Assembly: GCF_008729015.1 (NCBI RefSeq)
Contig: NZ_RKSM01000001.1
Span: 3,100,001-3,164,000 of the forward strand
Length of the DNA: 64,000 nt
DNA from: Haloarcula sp. CBA1129
Lineage (GTDB): Archaea; Halobacteriota; Halobacteria; Halobacteriales; Haloarculaceae
Reading direction: 5' to 3'
Position 1 is the stretch's first letter; each line of letters starts with the position of its first letter. A program made the translations under genes and the position numbers. The notes under the pieces are model-generated. The model saw only the letters and a program-made list of their open reading frames with translations, did not search any database and was not told the origin of the DNA. Positions 9,037 to 16,869 of this stretch are shown piece after piece.

Positions 9037-9044
9037 TTTTTAAT
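9037..9044 (+). promoter_or_regulatory. Probable TATA box of the TrkA-type gene
   Basis: The sequence tttttaat lies about 23-30 bp before the ATG at 9067, so transcription should start at or next to the start codon, giving a leaderless mRNA as is common in haloarchaea. Position and composition only; no start site is known. Confidence 0.5.
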
Positions 9045-9066
9045 GGTGGCCGTCGTACCGTAGTGC

Positions 9067-9732
9067 ATGAAGTTCGTTATCGTTGGCTATGGCCGCGTCG
9101 GCATCCGGACCGCACGGATTCTACAGAGCGAGGGCCACGAGGTTGTTATCGTCGACAACGACCCTGTAAAGGTCGAACGAGCCACGGAAACCGGGTTCGA
9201 GACTATTCAGGGTGACGGCAACGAGGAGAGCGTTCTCATCGATGCCGGCATCGAAACCGCGGACGCTATCGGCGGCCTCACGGGCGACCTGAACACGAAC
9301 TTCACGGCCTGTATGATCGGCAAGGAGTTCGGCTGTCGGACCGTCCTCCGGATCGACGCCGACTACCGCGAGGAGATTTACGAGAAGTACGCCGCCGACG
9401 TGGACGAGATTATCTACCCCGAGCGGCTGGGTGCGGCCGGTGCGAAGACGGCACTGCTTGGAGGCGATTTCAACGTCCTCGCCGACCTGACCGAACAGCT
9501 CTCCGTCGCGAGTATCCGTATTCCAGACGGCTCACCGTTCGTCGGGAAACGGGTCGTCGAGGTGGAGCTTCCCGGCGACGCCCATATCTACGCCCACGGA
9601 AAGGACCACGAACCGATGACGATTCCGCTCCCGCAGACTGAAATCGAACCCGGCGACAGTGTCGCGATTATGGCCGACCCCGGTGGGCTGGACGATATCC
9701 GGGCGACGCTCCGGGGCGACGCATCAGCCTGA
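9067..9732 (+). CDS. TrkA-type NAD-binding (RCK) potassium-channel regulatory protein
   Basis: A 221-residue peripheral membrane-associated regulator. The N-terminal RCK-N Rossmann domain begins KFVIVGYGRVGIRTARIL, with the acidic end of strand 2 in VIVDND, and continues to about residue 135. A TrkA-C domain follows (SIRIPDGSPFVGKRVVEVEL ... PGDSVAIMADPGGLDDI). Such proteins bind NAD(H) or ATP and gate TrkH/KtrB-type K+ uptake, which matters for salt-in halophiles. No trkH partner is adjacent, so it must act with a channel encoded elsewhere. Confidence 0.92.
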   Translation: MKFVIVGYGRVGIRTARILQSEGHEVVIVDNDPVKVERATETGFETIQGDGNEESVLIDAGIETADAIGGLTGDLNTNFTACMIGKEFGCRTVLRIDADYREEIYEKYAADVDEIIYPERLGAAGAKTALLGGDFNVLADLTEQLSVASIRIPDGSPFVGKRVVEVELPGDAHIYAHGKDHEPMTIPLPQTEIEPGDSVAIMADPGGLDDIRATLRGDASA

Positions 9733-10015
9733 GATTCCGGGACGATATCCCGCGTTGTCGTCTATTTTCAAGTCGATAGGACTCGCTGTTTTCGACGAAC
9801 GCTAGGGGAAGTAGGGTATGAAAGGGAGGATCGCGGTGTCCGGGCGCGTCTGGGGAGGATAGGATGGCACGCAGTGTCACCGACGTCCACTGGAGCCGTG
9901 GAAGCGCGCCCGTACCGGGTGGAATGATACCGGTAGGCATAAATGTCCGTCAGACAGGCAGCCGACGGACGACAGACGGCACGGCTTTTTCCCCGTTCAG
10001 CCACTGCGTCCTGCT

Positions 10016-10123
10016 ATGACTTGGGCGACGCTGTTCGAACGTGCGGCGGACCACCAGACCACGGTCGACGCTGTCTGTGCGGCCCTCGACGAGCACCGGA
10101 CGGAGGACGACGGCGATGCGTGA
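10016..10123 (+). CDS. 35-residue microprotein overlapping a PIN-like gene
   Basis: A 35-residue acidic, helical peptide (MTWATLFERAADHQTTVDAV then a charged tail). Its TGA at 10121 lies beyond the ATG at 10116 of the next gene, giving an 8-nt overlap (ATGCGTGA) that implies translational coupling. No membrane segment is present. The arrangement, a small acidic protein before a PIN-like protein, resembles an antitoxin before a toxin, but the peptide lacks a visible DNA-binding motif. It may equally be a regulatory partner or leader peptide. No named family is recognised. Confidence 0.6.
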   Translation: MTWATLFERAADHQTTVDAVCAALDEHRTEDDGDA

Positions 10124-10592
10124 GTCGTCGCCGGCGCGTATCGTCGCCGATGCCGATGTCCTCGTTGCCGACCTGCTGTGTGGGCCAGACAGCGATGCCC
10201 GTGCCGCTATAGACCACGCCCGCCGTCACTCGTGGGTCACGCTCGTCGCAAGCGACCACTTGTTGGCCGACGCCGCCGCCGTCATTGCCGACCTCGCCGA
10301 CGACGACTTGGCGGCTGACTGGCGGGCGCGGATCGAACCCGACTGTGACATGGTCGATCACCCGGCCGGTGACCACCCCGCGCTGGCCTCGGCCTACCGC
10401 GGCGGCGCACAACAGTTGCTCTCCTACGATGATGACCTGCGGAGCGCACGGACCGGCGCATCGCTCAACCGGCACATGTCCCTGAGCGTCAGGCCGCCGG
10501 ACGCCTTCGCCCGCCTGTTCGACCCGGAGTCACTGTACCCCGTCGTCGAAGACGGCGAGTATCCCGGTCCCGACCGGGACCCACGGGCGTAG
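10116..10592 (+). CDS. PIN-like domain protein
   Basis: A 158-residue protein with the layout of a PIN-fold nuclease. An early acidic motif IVADADVLVADLLCG resembles the first catalytic Asp strand. DHPAGDHPALASAYRGGAQQ then LLSYDDDL resemble the PIN motif in which an Asp precedes a helix and a second acidic cluster follows a beta strand. A central helical part (SDHLLADAAAVIADL) fits the fold. The C-terminus is proline-rich. It could cleave RNA, but the acidic residues need structural alignment before activity is assumed. It is translationally coupled to the 35-residue protein upstream. Confidence 0.75.
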   Translation: MRESSPARIVADADVLVADLLCGPDSDARAAIDHARRHSWVTLVASDHLLADAAAVIADLADDDLAADWRARIEPDCDMVDHPAGDHPALASAYRGGAQQLLSYDDDLRSARTGASLNRHMSLSVRPPDAFARLFDPESLYPVVEDGEYPGPDRDPRA

Positions 10593-10609
10593 CACGTGGC
10601 CGTTGCCGC

Positions 10610-12313
10610 TTAGTCGTCAGCCGTCGTTACGGTGGCTGTGGAGACCGTTCTCGACGGCCCGGCCGCGTCCCCCGCAACGTCGAACTCCGCAAGCACCTCA
10701 CGCAGCTCGTCGGTCTGGGCTGCCATCTCCTGTACTTCGGTGGTCACTTCGGTAATCGTCGCAGTCTGTTCCTCTGCTGCGGCGGCGACGGCCTCGGACT
10801 CTTCGTTGGTCTGCTCGCTCACTGCCGCGACCTCGTCGACCATATCGACGACCTCCTGCGTGGTCTCTGCCTGCTCGGCGGTGGCACCCGATATCTCCTG
10901 AATCGAGGCGTTGACTTCGCCGAGCACGTCGACGATGTCCTCGAAGTCCCGGAGCGCAGACTCGATGGTCGCGACGCTGTCGGTCACCTGCTGGTTCGTC
11001 GCCTCTACGTCGCTGACAGTCTCGCTGGCCTCGTGCTGGACCGCCTCGATGCGGTCCGACACGTCCGTCGCGGCGTCGCGAGTCTCCTCGGCGAGCGTCT
11101 TCACCTCGTCGGCCACGACGGCGAACCCGTCACCGCTGCCGTCCGCGCGGGCCGCCTCGATGGAGGCGTTCAGCGCAAGCATGTTGGTCTGCTCGGCGAT
11201 GTCCGTGATTACCTCGACGATGTCGTCGATCTCGCTGATCTGGTCGACCAGACTCTCGACCGCAACGGCGATGTCGTCGATCCGGGCCTCCATCTCGTCG
11301 AGTTCGTCGATGGCCTGCTCGGCGTCCGCACGCCCCTCTCGGCCTCGCTGTGTCGCCTTTTCAGCGGTCCCGGCGGCGTTTTCGGCAGTCGCGGCGATCT
11401 CCTCGACGGTGGCAGACAGCGTGTTCATCTCCGAGGCGACATCGTCGTGGCGGGTCGCCTGCTGGCTGGCCCCTGCCGAAATCTCCTGTATCGAGCGGGA
11501 AATCTCATCGCTCGCGTCGTCGATCTCTTCCACGCTCCGGGTGACGTGGTCGCTCGTCTCGTCGACGTCCTCTGCGAACGCAGCGACGGTGGCAACCGTT
11601 TCTCCGAGCGTCGTCACGAGGTCGTTGTAGTTCTCGACGACGGCGTCGAACTGCTCGTCGTCGGCCTCGAAATCCTTGTCGATAGTGGCCGTCAGATCCC
11701 CGTCTTTCGCCTGTTCGGCGGCGTCACCGAAGGCGACGACGAGGTTGTTAAGCGCCTGTGACCGTCGTTCGAGGTCGCTGGTCATCTCTTGTAGTTCGGT
11801 CGTGTAATCGTCCATACTGGCGGCCATCTTCTCCAGCGACTGGCCGAAGGTTCCGGGTACGTCCTCATCGAGAACATCGGCGTCGAACTCCTGCCGGGAG
11901 AGCGCGTCGGCTTGCCGGGACACCGTCAGCAGATAGGACTGCATCGACCTGAACGATGAGAGCAGTTCGGCGACTTCGTCGTCGCGCTCGCTCTCGGGCA
12001 GTTCCACGTCGAGTTCGCCGGACGCGATGTGGTCCGCACCCGCGGCCATCGCTGTGACGGGTTCGACGAAGTCTTCGCGAGTGATGAACACCGTGTTGGC
12101 GAACGCGACGATAGCGCCAGCGAGCAACACCCCCGTAACGACGAACCGGACGGTCCCGCTGGCGACAAGAGAGACAACTGCCAGTGCAACCGAAGCGGCA
12201 AACTGCAGCCCGACGGCTGCGAGCACCTTCCGTTCGACGGAACCAGAGACGCCGAAGAGATCCAGTGATTCACGTATCACCGTTTTGTACTGTCCGACCG
12301 GGTCTGTGAGCAT
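10610..12313 (-). CDS. Methyl-accepting chemotaxis transducer (Htr)
   Basis: A 567-residue transducer. Two hydrophobic helices lie at about residues 27-50 and 54-74 with only a few residues between them, so there is no extracellular sensor domain. A HAMP domain ([18 protein letters not shown]) and a second HAMP-like unit near 190-240 follow, then the long coiled-coil signalling domain. The hairpin tip that contacts CheA/CheW is [19 protein letters not shown] followed by [18 protein letters not shown]. Glu/Gln pairs suitable for methylation flank it. The signal is probably cytoplasmic or membrane-borne, or comes from a partner protein. No che genes are adjacent. Confidence 0.93.
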   Translation of the reverse strand: MLTDPVGQYKTVIRESLDLFGVSGSVERKVLAAVGLQFAASVALAVVSLVASGTVRFVVTGVLLAGAIVAFANTVFITREDFVEPVTAMAAGADHIASGELDVELPESERDDEVAELLSSFRSMQSYLLTVSRQADALSRQEFDADVLDEDVPGTFGQSLEKMAASMDDYTTELQEMTSDLERRSQALNNLVVAFGDAAEQAKDGDLTATIDKDFEADDEQFDAVVENYNDLVTTLGETVATVAAFAEDVDETSDHVTRSVEEIDDASDEISRSIQEISAGASQQATRHDDVASEMNTLSATVEEIAATAENAAGTAEKATQRGREGRADAEQAIDELDEMEARIDDIAVAVESLVDQISEIDDIVEVITDIAEQTNMLALNASIEAARADGSGDGFAVVADEVKTLAEETRDAATDVSDRIEAVQHEASETVSDVEATNQQVTDSVATIESALRDFEDIVDVLGEVNASIQEISGATAEQAETTQEVVDMVDEVAAVSEQTNEESEAVAAAAEEQTATITEVTTEVQEMAAQTDELREVLAEFDVAGDAAGPSRTVSTATVTTADD

Positions 12314-12445
12314 ACCTATCGTTTTCTTACAATGGTTAATAAGGTTCCAGTCTAATTCTCGAAGATTGAAAAGGACTCGATGACTGAAAACCCGAGGAAA
12401 AACGATATTGGCGCTGGAACCAGTACCAGTCTCGGAATTGATTCT

Positions 12446-13243
12446 CTACCTGCCCCGGTTGACCAGCGCTGCAACGCGCCGGACGATCCACCGCGGCGTC
12501 ACCCTGACCAGCCGGTCGATAAGTCGCATCGACCGGCGCGGAATGACGACAGTCTCGCCGGCTGCGGCCCCTTCGTAGGCCGCCGATGCGACCGCTCTGG
12601 GCGTGTTCGTGCTGACTGATCCGACCGCCGAGTCCGCCATCCCCGCCCGTTCCTGAAACTCCGTATCGACCGGCCCGGGACAGACTACTGTTACATCGAC
12701 CGGTGTCTTCCGTAACTCCTCGGCGAGCGCCTCGCTGAAGCTGTTGATGTACGCCTTGCTCGCGTAGTAGCCTGCGAGGTTCGGCCCGGGCTGGAACCCG
12801 GCCACCGAACCGACGTTGATAACCGCGCCGCCGTCGCCGAACTCGTCTAAGAACAGCCGGGTCAGTTCGACCGGGAGCATGACGTTCAGACGCAACTGTG
12901 TCCGTTCTTCCGATAGATCACTTTCGGCGAACGGGCCGTAGGTCCCCACGCCGACGTTGTTGACGAGCACGTCGATAGCCAGTCCGCGCGAAGCCACTTC
13001 GTCGTACAGCTCTTTGGCGGCCCCCGGGCGGTCGAGATCCATCGTGATCGGCGTCGCCGTGACGCCTCTCTTTTCGAGGTCCTTGGCAAGCTGTGCCAGT
13101 TTCTCCTCGCTCCGGGCGACCAGTACCACATCGTGCCCGCGTGCGGCGAACTCCTGAGCCAACGCTTTGCCGATACCCGCCGAAGCACCGGTTATCAGAG
13201 CGGTACCACCAGCGCCGACGACCGGCACATCGCTACCGCTCAC
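12446..13243 (-). CDS. SDR family NAD(P)-dependent oxidoreductase
   Basis: A 265-residue classical short-chain dehydrogenase. The cofactor motif ALITGASAGIGKALAQEFA is at about residues 15-33, NNVGVGTYG follows strand 4, and the catalytic Ser/Tyr/Lys are in VGSVAGFQPG and YYASKAYINSF. The GTG start at 13243 lies inside a 29-bp copy of the end of the upstream pyrophosphatase gene, which also supplies the Shine-Dalgarno-like ggagtgg. Starting further in would shorten only the poorly conserved leader before the Rossmann strand. Substrate unknown. Confidence 0.9.
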   Translation of the reverse strand: MSGSDVPVVGAGGTALITGASAGIGKALAQEFAARGHDVVLVARSEEKLAQLAKDLEKRGVTATPITMDLDRPGAAKELYDEVASRGLAIDVLVNNVGVGTYGPFAESDLSEERTQLRLNVMLPVELTRLFLDEFGDGGAVINVGSVAGFQPGPNLAGYYASKAYINSFSEALAEELRKTPVDVTVVCPGPVDTEFQERAGMADSAVGSVSTNTPRAVASAAYEGAAAGETVVIPRRSMRLIDRLVRVTPRWIVRRVAALVNRGR

Positions 13244-13258
13244 CGTACCACTCCGCGA
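13230..13258. repeat. 29-bp direct repeat, copy 1 (over the SDR start codon)
   Basis: Identical over 29 bp to 13339-13367. On the minus strand this copy contains the SDR start codon GTG and a ggagtgg sequence just before it. The second copy encodes the last residues and stop of the pyrophosphatase gene. The 80 bp between the copies contain a perfect hairpin and a 7-bp inverted repeat. Confidence 0.95.
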
Positions 13259-13308
13259 CTGTTGTCGCTTCGGTTCCAGCGCCGTCGGTCCCTCGCCACT
13301 GGAACTTC

Positions 13309-13329
13309 CGAGGGATGTCCCATCCCTCG
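13309..13329. terminator. Hairpin between the pyrophosphatase and SDR genes
   Basis: Perfect 8-bp stem cgagggat / atccctcg with a 5-nt loop gtccc. It lies 13 bp past the end of the upstream pyrophosphatase gene. It may be a terminator or processing site, but no T-run follows it, so the role is uncertain. Confidence 0.4.
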
Positions 13330-13338
13330 ACGGACGGT

Positions 13339-13367
13339 TCGCTACCGCTCACCGTACCACTCCGCGA
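13339..13367. repeat. 29-bp direct repeat, copy 2 (end of the pyrophosphatase gene)
   Basis: Partner of 13230-13258. This copy is coding: on the minus strand it gives the terminal residues FAEWYGER and the TAG stop of the XTP/dITP pyrophosphatase, so it is presumably the ancestral copy. Confidence 0.95.
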
Positions 13368-14013
13368 ACTTCGCCAGCGCCCGCCCACGGTGGGAGATCG
13401 CGTTCTTCTGCTCGGTGCTCATCTCCGCGAACGTTGTCCCATCGTGCTCGAAAATAGGGTCAAAGCCGAAGCCACCCTCGCCCCGCGGCGCGACGATTTC
13501 GCCGGGCACGCGCCCTTCGAACAGCTTCACCGGCGCTGTCTCGCTGCGCTTCTCCGCGCTCCCGTCGTGGACCTGCTCGTCCGTCGTCGCTGCGCCGCGG
13601 TCGTCGGCCGACAGGTCCTGTCCGCGCCGGTCATCGCGGTCGATACCGCCCGGGTCCGGCGTCGCCTCGAACCCATCGCCGTCGCAGTAGGCGATGACCG
13701 TCTTGAACGCCGCGCCACGGTCGTCCTCCGGCTCGGTCATGCGCCAGACACGCTCCACGCCGACGGTATCCTCGACGTAAGAGGAGTACGGCCCGGGGAA
13801 CCCGTCGAAGGCGTCGATGAACAGCCCCGCGTCGTCGACGATGACAGGCCCGTCCGCCGCTCGGTAGGCCGCCCGCGCTCCCTCGGCCGCGACCGTTTTC
13901 AGGTCGTCAGCTTGGACTTCCGGGTAGTCGAAGTCGAACTGTTCGACCTCGTCGTCGAGATACTCTGTCGCCTCCCGGACCTTCCCGGGATTGGTCGTGA
14001 CAAAATTGAGCAT
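13342..14013 (-). CDS. XTP/dITP (Ham1/RdgB-type) pyrophosphatase
   Basis: A 223-residue house-cleaning enzyme that hydrolyses non-canonical purine NTPs to NMP and PPi. The N-terminus NFVTTNPGKVREATEYL and the segment VIVDDAGLFIDAFDGFPGPY are diagnostic. The ending GFGFDPIFEHDGTTFAEM then ISHRGRALAKF completes the substrate pocket. A stretch of about 45 residues (GFEATPDPGGIDRDDRRG to SETAPVKL) is inserted where most relatives have a short turn; it is polar and looks disordered. The gene precedes the SDR on the same strand. Confidence 0.93.
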   Translation of the reverse strand: MLNFVTTNPGKVREATEYLDDEVEQFDFDYPEVQADDLKTVAAEGARAAYRAADGPVIVDDAGLFIDAFDGFPGPYSSYVEDTVGVERVWRMTEPEDDRGAAFKTVIAYCDGDGFEATPDPGGIDRDDRRGQDLSADDRGAATTDEQVHDGSAEKRSETAPVKLFEGRVPGEIVAPRGEGGFGFDPIFEHDGTTFAEMSTEQKNAISHRGRALAKFAEWYGER

Positions 14014-14078
14014 ACCGGGACACGGCGACCGGCGATAAAAGAGCCGTCGAAACTCCGCAACCGCCCAACCAATCCGTC

Positions 14079-14354
14079 TCAGTCGACGACGACTTCGACC
14101 GGTTCGTCCTCGCTCTCGGCCTCGAACTCCTCGTCGCTGCCGCCGCGTTCGAGATACAGCATCACGCCAGCGACTGCCAGCACGACCCACGAGCGCCAGT
14201 TCGCAAGGTTCAGCGTGTAGCCGATGCCGAAGGGTTTCTCGACCAGCATGTCCTCGTTCGGCTTCCAGTACGCCGACACTAACCGTTTGAGGCTCGGTCG
14301 TTCGAAGTTGTACGGCACGCCGAACAACGTTCCCGACTGGGGTTTTTCTGCCAT
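14079..14354 (-). CDS. DUF5808-type small membrane protein
   Basis: A 91-residue protein. The N-terminal half (SGTLFGVPYNFERPSLKRLV) matches my memory of the DUF5808 domain. One membrane helix (about residues 54-70, SWVVLAVAGVMLYL) follows and the tail is strongly acidic. Function is not known. It is followed on the same strand by the pyrophosphatase gene about 65 bp away, so they may be co-transcribed. Confidence 0.75.
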   Translation of the reverse strand: MAEKPQSGTLFGVPYNFERPSLKRLVSAYWKPNEDMLVEKPFGIGYTLNLANWRSWVVLAVAGVMLYLERGGSDEEFEAESEDEPVEVVVD

Positions 14355-14475
14355 ATCGAACTCTATTCGGGCCGCGGTTAAACCATTTGTCCACCACCTT
14401 TTTGCTGCGAGGGGTGTTCTCGGCCGCGGGGCGGCCTGCGGGCACCCCCGCTTGCAAAAACGTGGGCGAAAAAGG

Positions 14476-14522
14476 CGCGAATCGCTTCGCGATTCGCGTG
14501 AAACCGCGGCCTTCGGCCGCGG
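14476..14522. terminator. Two tandem perfect hairpins downstream of the kae1-bud32 gene
   Basis: Hairpin one has arms cgcgaatcg (14476-14484) and cgattcgcg (14490-14498). Hairpin two has arms ccgcggcc (14504-14511) and ggccgcgg (14515-14522) with a ttc loop. They are separated by five bases. The location after the stop of the minus-strand kae1-bud32 gene suggests a terminator or mRNA 3'-end stabiliser. Archaeal termination usually relies on T-runs, so this is tentative. Confidence 0.45.
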
Positions 14523-14560
14523 TATGCTTGCTTTTATCGACTGCGATGTATTCGTGTTTT

Positions 14561-16222
14561 CTACTGGTACCGGCCACGTCCTTCGATGTCGTCGAGACTG
14601 TCGAACACCGCGTCGGCGTGGTCGCTCTCGGTCCGGTAGGCGTCCTCGGCGGCCGACAGCAGCGTTTCGGGGTCGTCCGCAGTCCCAGCGAGCGACTGAG
14701 CGAGGACGTGGAGATCCATCGCGTGGTCCTCGGCCTCCTGCGTGTAGTAGCCGAGGCCGAAGTCGATGAGGACGGTTCGGTCCGGGTGACCGTCACGGCT
14801 CCCGACGCGGACGTTCCGCGTCGTCGGGTCGCCGTGGACGAAGCCAGCATTGTGGATGCGAGCGAGCCAGCGGCCCACGTCCGTAACGCGCGACTCAGAC
14901 AGTCCCTCGCGAAGATCGGCGTCGCCCACCCGCTGGAAAACGATGCGGGCCTCCTGTGGGTCTACGTCCCGGACTAGCGGCGTCGGGACACCGTTTCGGC
15001 GCGCCTCGCTGGTGAGCCGCGCTTCCTGTCTGGTGCGTTCGGTCCGCAGGCGGTCATCAAGCGTCGGGTGGCGGTAGCTCCGCGGGACGCGCTCCTTGAT
15101 GACGCGGGCACCGTCGAAGCGAACGGTTGCCTCCGCGCCCTGAACTTCCTTGTCGGTCGTCCGATAGCTGTCAACCGACTCCTCGGCTCCGCGCCAGCTG
15201 ACGGAGACTTCGTCGGGCCGGAAGTTCGAGTCGATGCGGGAGTCCTCGATGGCGATGGTGTCGCCGGCCGCGTACATCTTCGCACCGAGCATCGCGATCA
15301 TGCCAGCGTTGTCCCGCAGGAAACGATTTTCGGGGGCGTAGAACTTCGCGCCGCGTTGCTCGCACATCTCGCCGAGCATCCGCTGGAGGCGGTCGTTCTG
15401 GCCGACGCCGCCGCCAAGCACCAGTTCGTCAGCGCCGGTCAGCGACAGCGCCCGCTCGGAGACCTCCGTCAGCATCGCGAAGATGGTCTCCTCCATCCCG
15501 CGACAGACATCGTCTACTGGGACGCCGTCGTCGACGGCCTGCTTGGCGGCGCTCATGATGCCCGAGAAGGAGAAGTCCATCCCCTTGACGACGTAGGGCA
15601 GTTCGTGGTACTCGCCGTCGCGGGCGTGCTGTTCGACTTTCGGCCCGCCGGGATGGGACCAGCCGATGTGACGGGTGAACTTGTCGATAGCGTTGCCGAC
15701 GCCGGTGTCCATCGTTTCACCGAGGACGCGGTAGCGGCCGTTCCGGTAGCCCAGAATGTGGGCGTTCGCGCCCGAGGCGTTCAGACAGACCGGCGAGTCA
15801 AAGCCCGAGCGGTGCCGCCCGACTTCGAGGTGGGCGACCATGTGGTTCACGCCGACCAGCGGCACGTCGAAGCGTTGGGCGACCGCTCTGGCTGCTGTGG
15901 CGACGATACGCAGGCAGGGCCCGAGCCCCGGGCCGCGAGCGAAGGCAACGGCGTCGATTGGCGGGCCGCTTTCGCCGCCAGCGTTTGCGCCGCCACCGGC
16001 CGCCCGCTCGTGTGCGTGCTCGATGGCCGTCTCGACGACGGTCGGGATGGCCTCGCCCATATGCTCGGCGGCCTCGCGCGGATGGATACCGCCGCTGTCT
16101 GGCGCGTAGGCGTCAGTTTCGATGAAAACGTGGTCGTCGTCGGTTACCCGCGCTGGGTCCGGCGTCTCAAACACCGAAGCACTGGCTGCCCAGGCGGTAC
16201 CTTCGATACCCAGAATACGCAT
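14561..16222 (-). CDS. Kae1-Bud32 fusion, KEOPS tRNA threonylcarbamoyltransferase/kinase
   Basis: A 553-residue fusion of two KEOPS subunits that make t6A37 in ANN-decoding tRNAs. Residues ~1-325 are Kae1: GIEGTAWAASASVFE opens the ASKHA fold, NHMVAHLEVG carries the metal-binding histidines, and GGGVGQNDRLQRML is a nucleotide-binding loop. Residues ~345-553 are Bud32, a small Rio-like kinase: KERVPRSYRHPTLDDRL, FVHGDPTTRNV (catalytic loop) and VLIDFGLGYY (DFG). The fusion order matches that known from Methanocaldococcus and haloarchaea. It lies 9 bp after rps27ae in a likely S24e-S27ae-kae1 operon. Confidence 0.95.
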   Translation of the reverse strand: MRILGIEGTAWAASASVFETPDPARVTDDDHVFIETDAYAPDSGGIHPREAAEHMGEAIPTVVETAIEHAHERAAGGGANAGGESGPPIDAVAFARGPGLGPCLRIVATAARAVAQRFDVPLVGVNHMVAHLEVGRHRSGFDSPVCLNASGANAHILGYRNGRYRVLGETMDTGVGNAIDKFTRHIGWSHPGGPKVEQHARDGEYHELPYVVKGMDFSFSGIMSAAKQAVDDGVPVDDVCRGMEETIFAMLTEVSERALSLTGADELVLGGGVGQNDRLQRMLGEMCEQRGAKFYAPENRFLRDNAGMIAMLGAKMYAAGDTIAIEDSRIDSNFRPDEVSVSWRGAEESVDSYRTTDKEVQGAEATVRFDGARVIKERVPRSYRHPTLDDRLRTERTRQEARLTSEARRNGVPTPLVRDVDPQEARIVFQRVGDADLREGLSESRVTDVGRWLARIHNAGFVHGDPTTRNVRVGSRDGHPDRTVLIDFGLGYYTQEAEDHAMDLHVLAQSLAGTADDPETLLSAAEDAYRTESDHADAVFDSLDDIEGRGRYQ

Positions 16223-16231
16223 CGGGTGGCC

Positions 16232-16366
16232 TTACTTCCACTCGGTGTAGCCGCACTTGCCGCAGTGCTGGCGGTCCTCGTGCTCGGCGAGGACGGTGTC
16301 GCCGCACCGGGGGCAGGTTTCACGGTCGAGCTCGCCGTCGTCGCTGTAGTACTCGTTGTGTGGCAT
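16232..16366 (-). CDS. rps27ae: 30S ribosomal protein S27ae
   Basis: A 44-residue zinc-ribbon ribosomal protein. Ligands are Cys18, Cys21, Cys35 and Cys38 in [13 protein letters not shown] and [13 protein letters not shown]. Its ATG abuts the stop of the S24e gene with no gap, so translation is probably coupled. In eukaryotes the homologue is fused to ubiquitin; here it stands alone, as in other archaea. Confidence 0.95.
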   Translation of the reverse strand: MPHNEYYSDDGELDRETCPRCGDTVLAEHEDRQHCGKCGYTEWK

Positions 16367-16675
16367 CTATGCTTCCTCCGCTTCCTCTTCGCCGTCGGCG
16401 ACGATCTTGTTGCGTTCGAGCATGTGATCCTGCTCGACGTCGCGGGCGTACTCGGGGTTGTCGTAGACCTTCGCGTAGCCGACCGTCTTCCGCATGCCGA
16501 ACTTGGTGTCGAGCTTGTGGATGACGACTTCCTCGGCATCCTTGTTCAGCGTGGCCGCAAGAGAGTCGCGGACAGAGAGACGGGAGGGGGTGGCTTCGTC
16601 GTGGACGACCTCGAACCGGACGTCCGTGCGGTGCAACATGGGATTCTCGTCTTCTTCGATGATGTCGATATCCAT
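16367..16675 (-). CDS. rps24e: 30S ribosomal protein S24e
   Basis: A 102-residue S24e protein. MDIDIIEEDENPMLHRTDVR at the start and the internal HKLDTKFGMRKTVGYAKVYD are family hallmarks. The C-terminus (GEEEAEEA) is very acidic, a halophilic trait. It is the first gene of the S24e-S27ae-kae1 unit. Confidence 0.95.
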   Translation of the reverse strand: MDIDIIEEDENPMLHRTDVRFEVVHDEATPSRLSVRDSLAATLNKDAEEVVIHKLDTKFGMRKTVGYAKVYDNPEYARDVEQDHMLERNKIVADGEEEAEEA

Positions 16676-16707
16676 GGTTCGTTGTCCGTATCTACCCGCC
16701 GAAGCGC

Positions 16708-16715
16708 GTAAAAGG
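16708..16715 (-). promoter_or_regulatory. Probable TATA box of the S24e-S27ae-kae1 operon
   Basis: On the minus strand ccttttac lies about 33 bp before the S24e ATG, the right distance for a short-leader transcript. Called from position and composition only. Confidence 0.35.
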
Positions 16716-16869
16716 ATTTCGAAGCGGTTGACGCCGCCTCGACGGCTGAGCGCCTCCGATTCCGTGTCACCGCGCCGTACCGTGATTCGACAAGGGACGG
16801 GAACGTGCTGTAGCGGCTAGCTATGTCCGGTACAGCGTTTCCAGAGCAACAGCGGACGGCAACCCCCGC

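Noticed and set aside
9733-10015. Possible gene in the gap between the TrkA-type gene and the 35-residue gene
   Set aside because: Minus-strand frames here give unstructured Arg/Pro/Ser-rich products without motifs, and none has promoter support.
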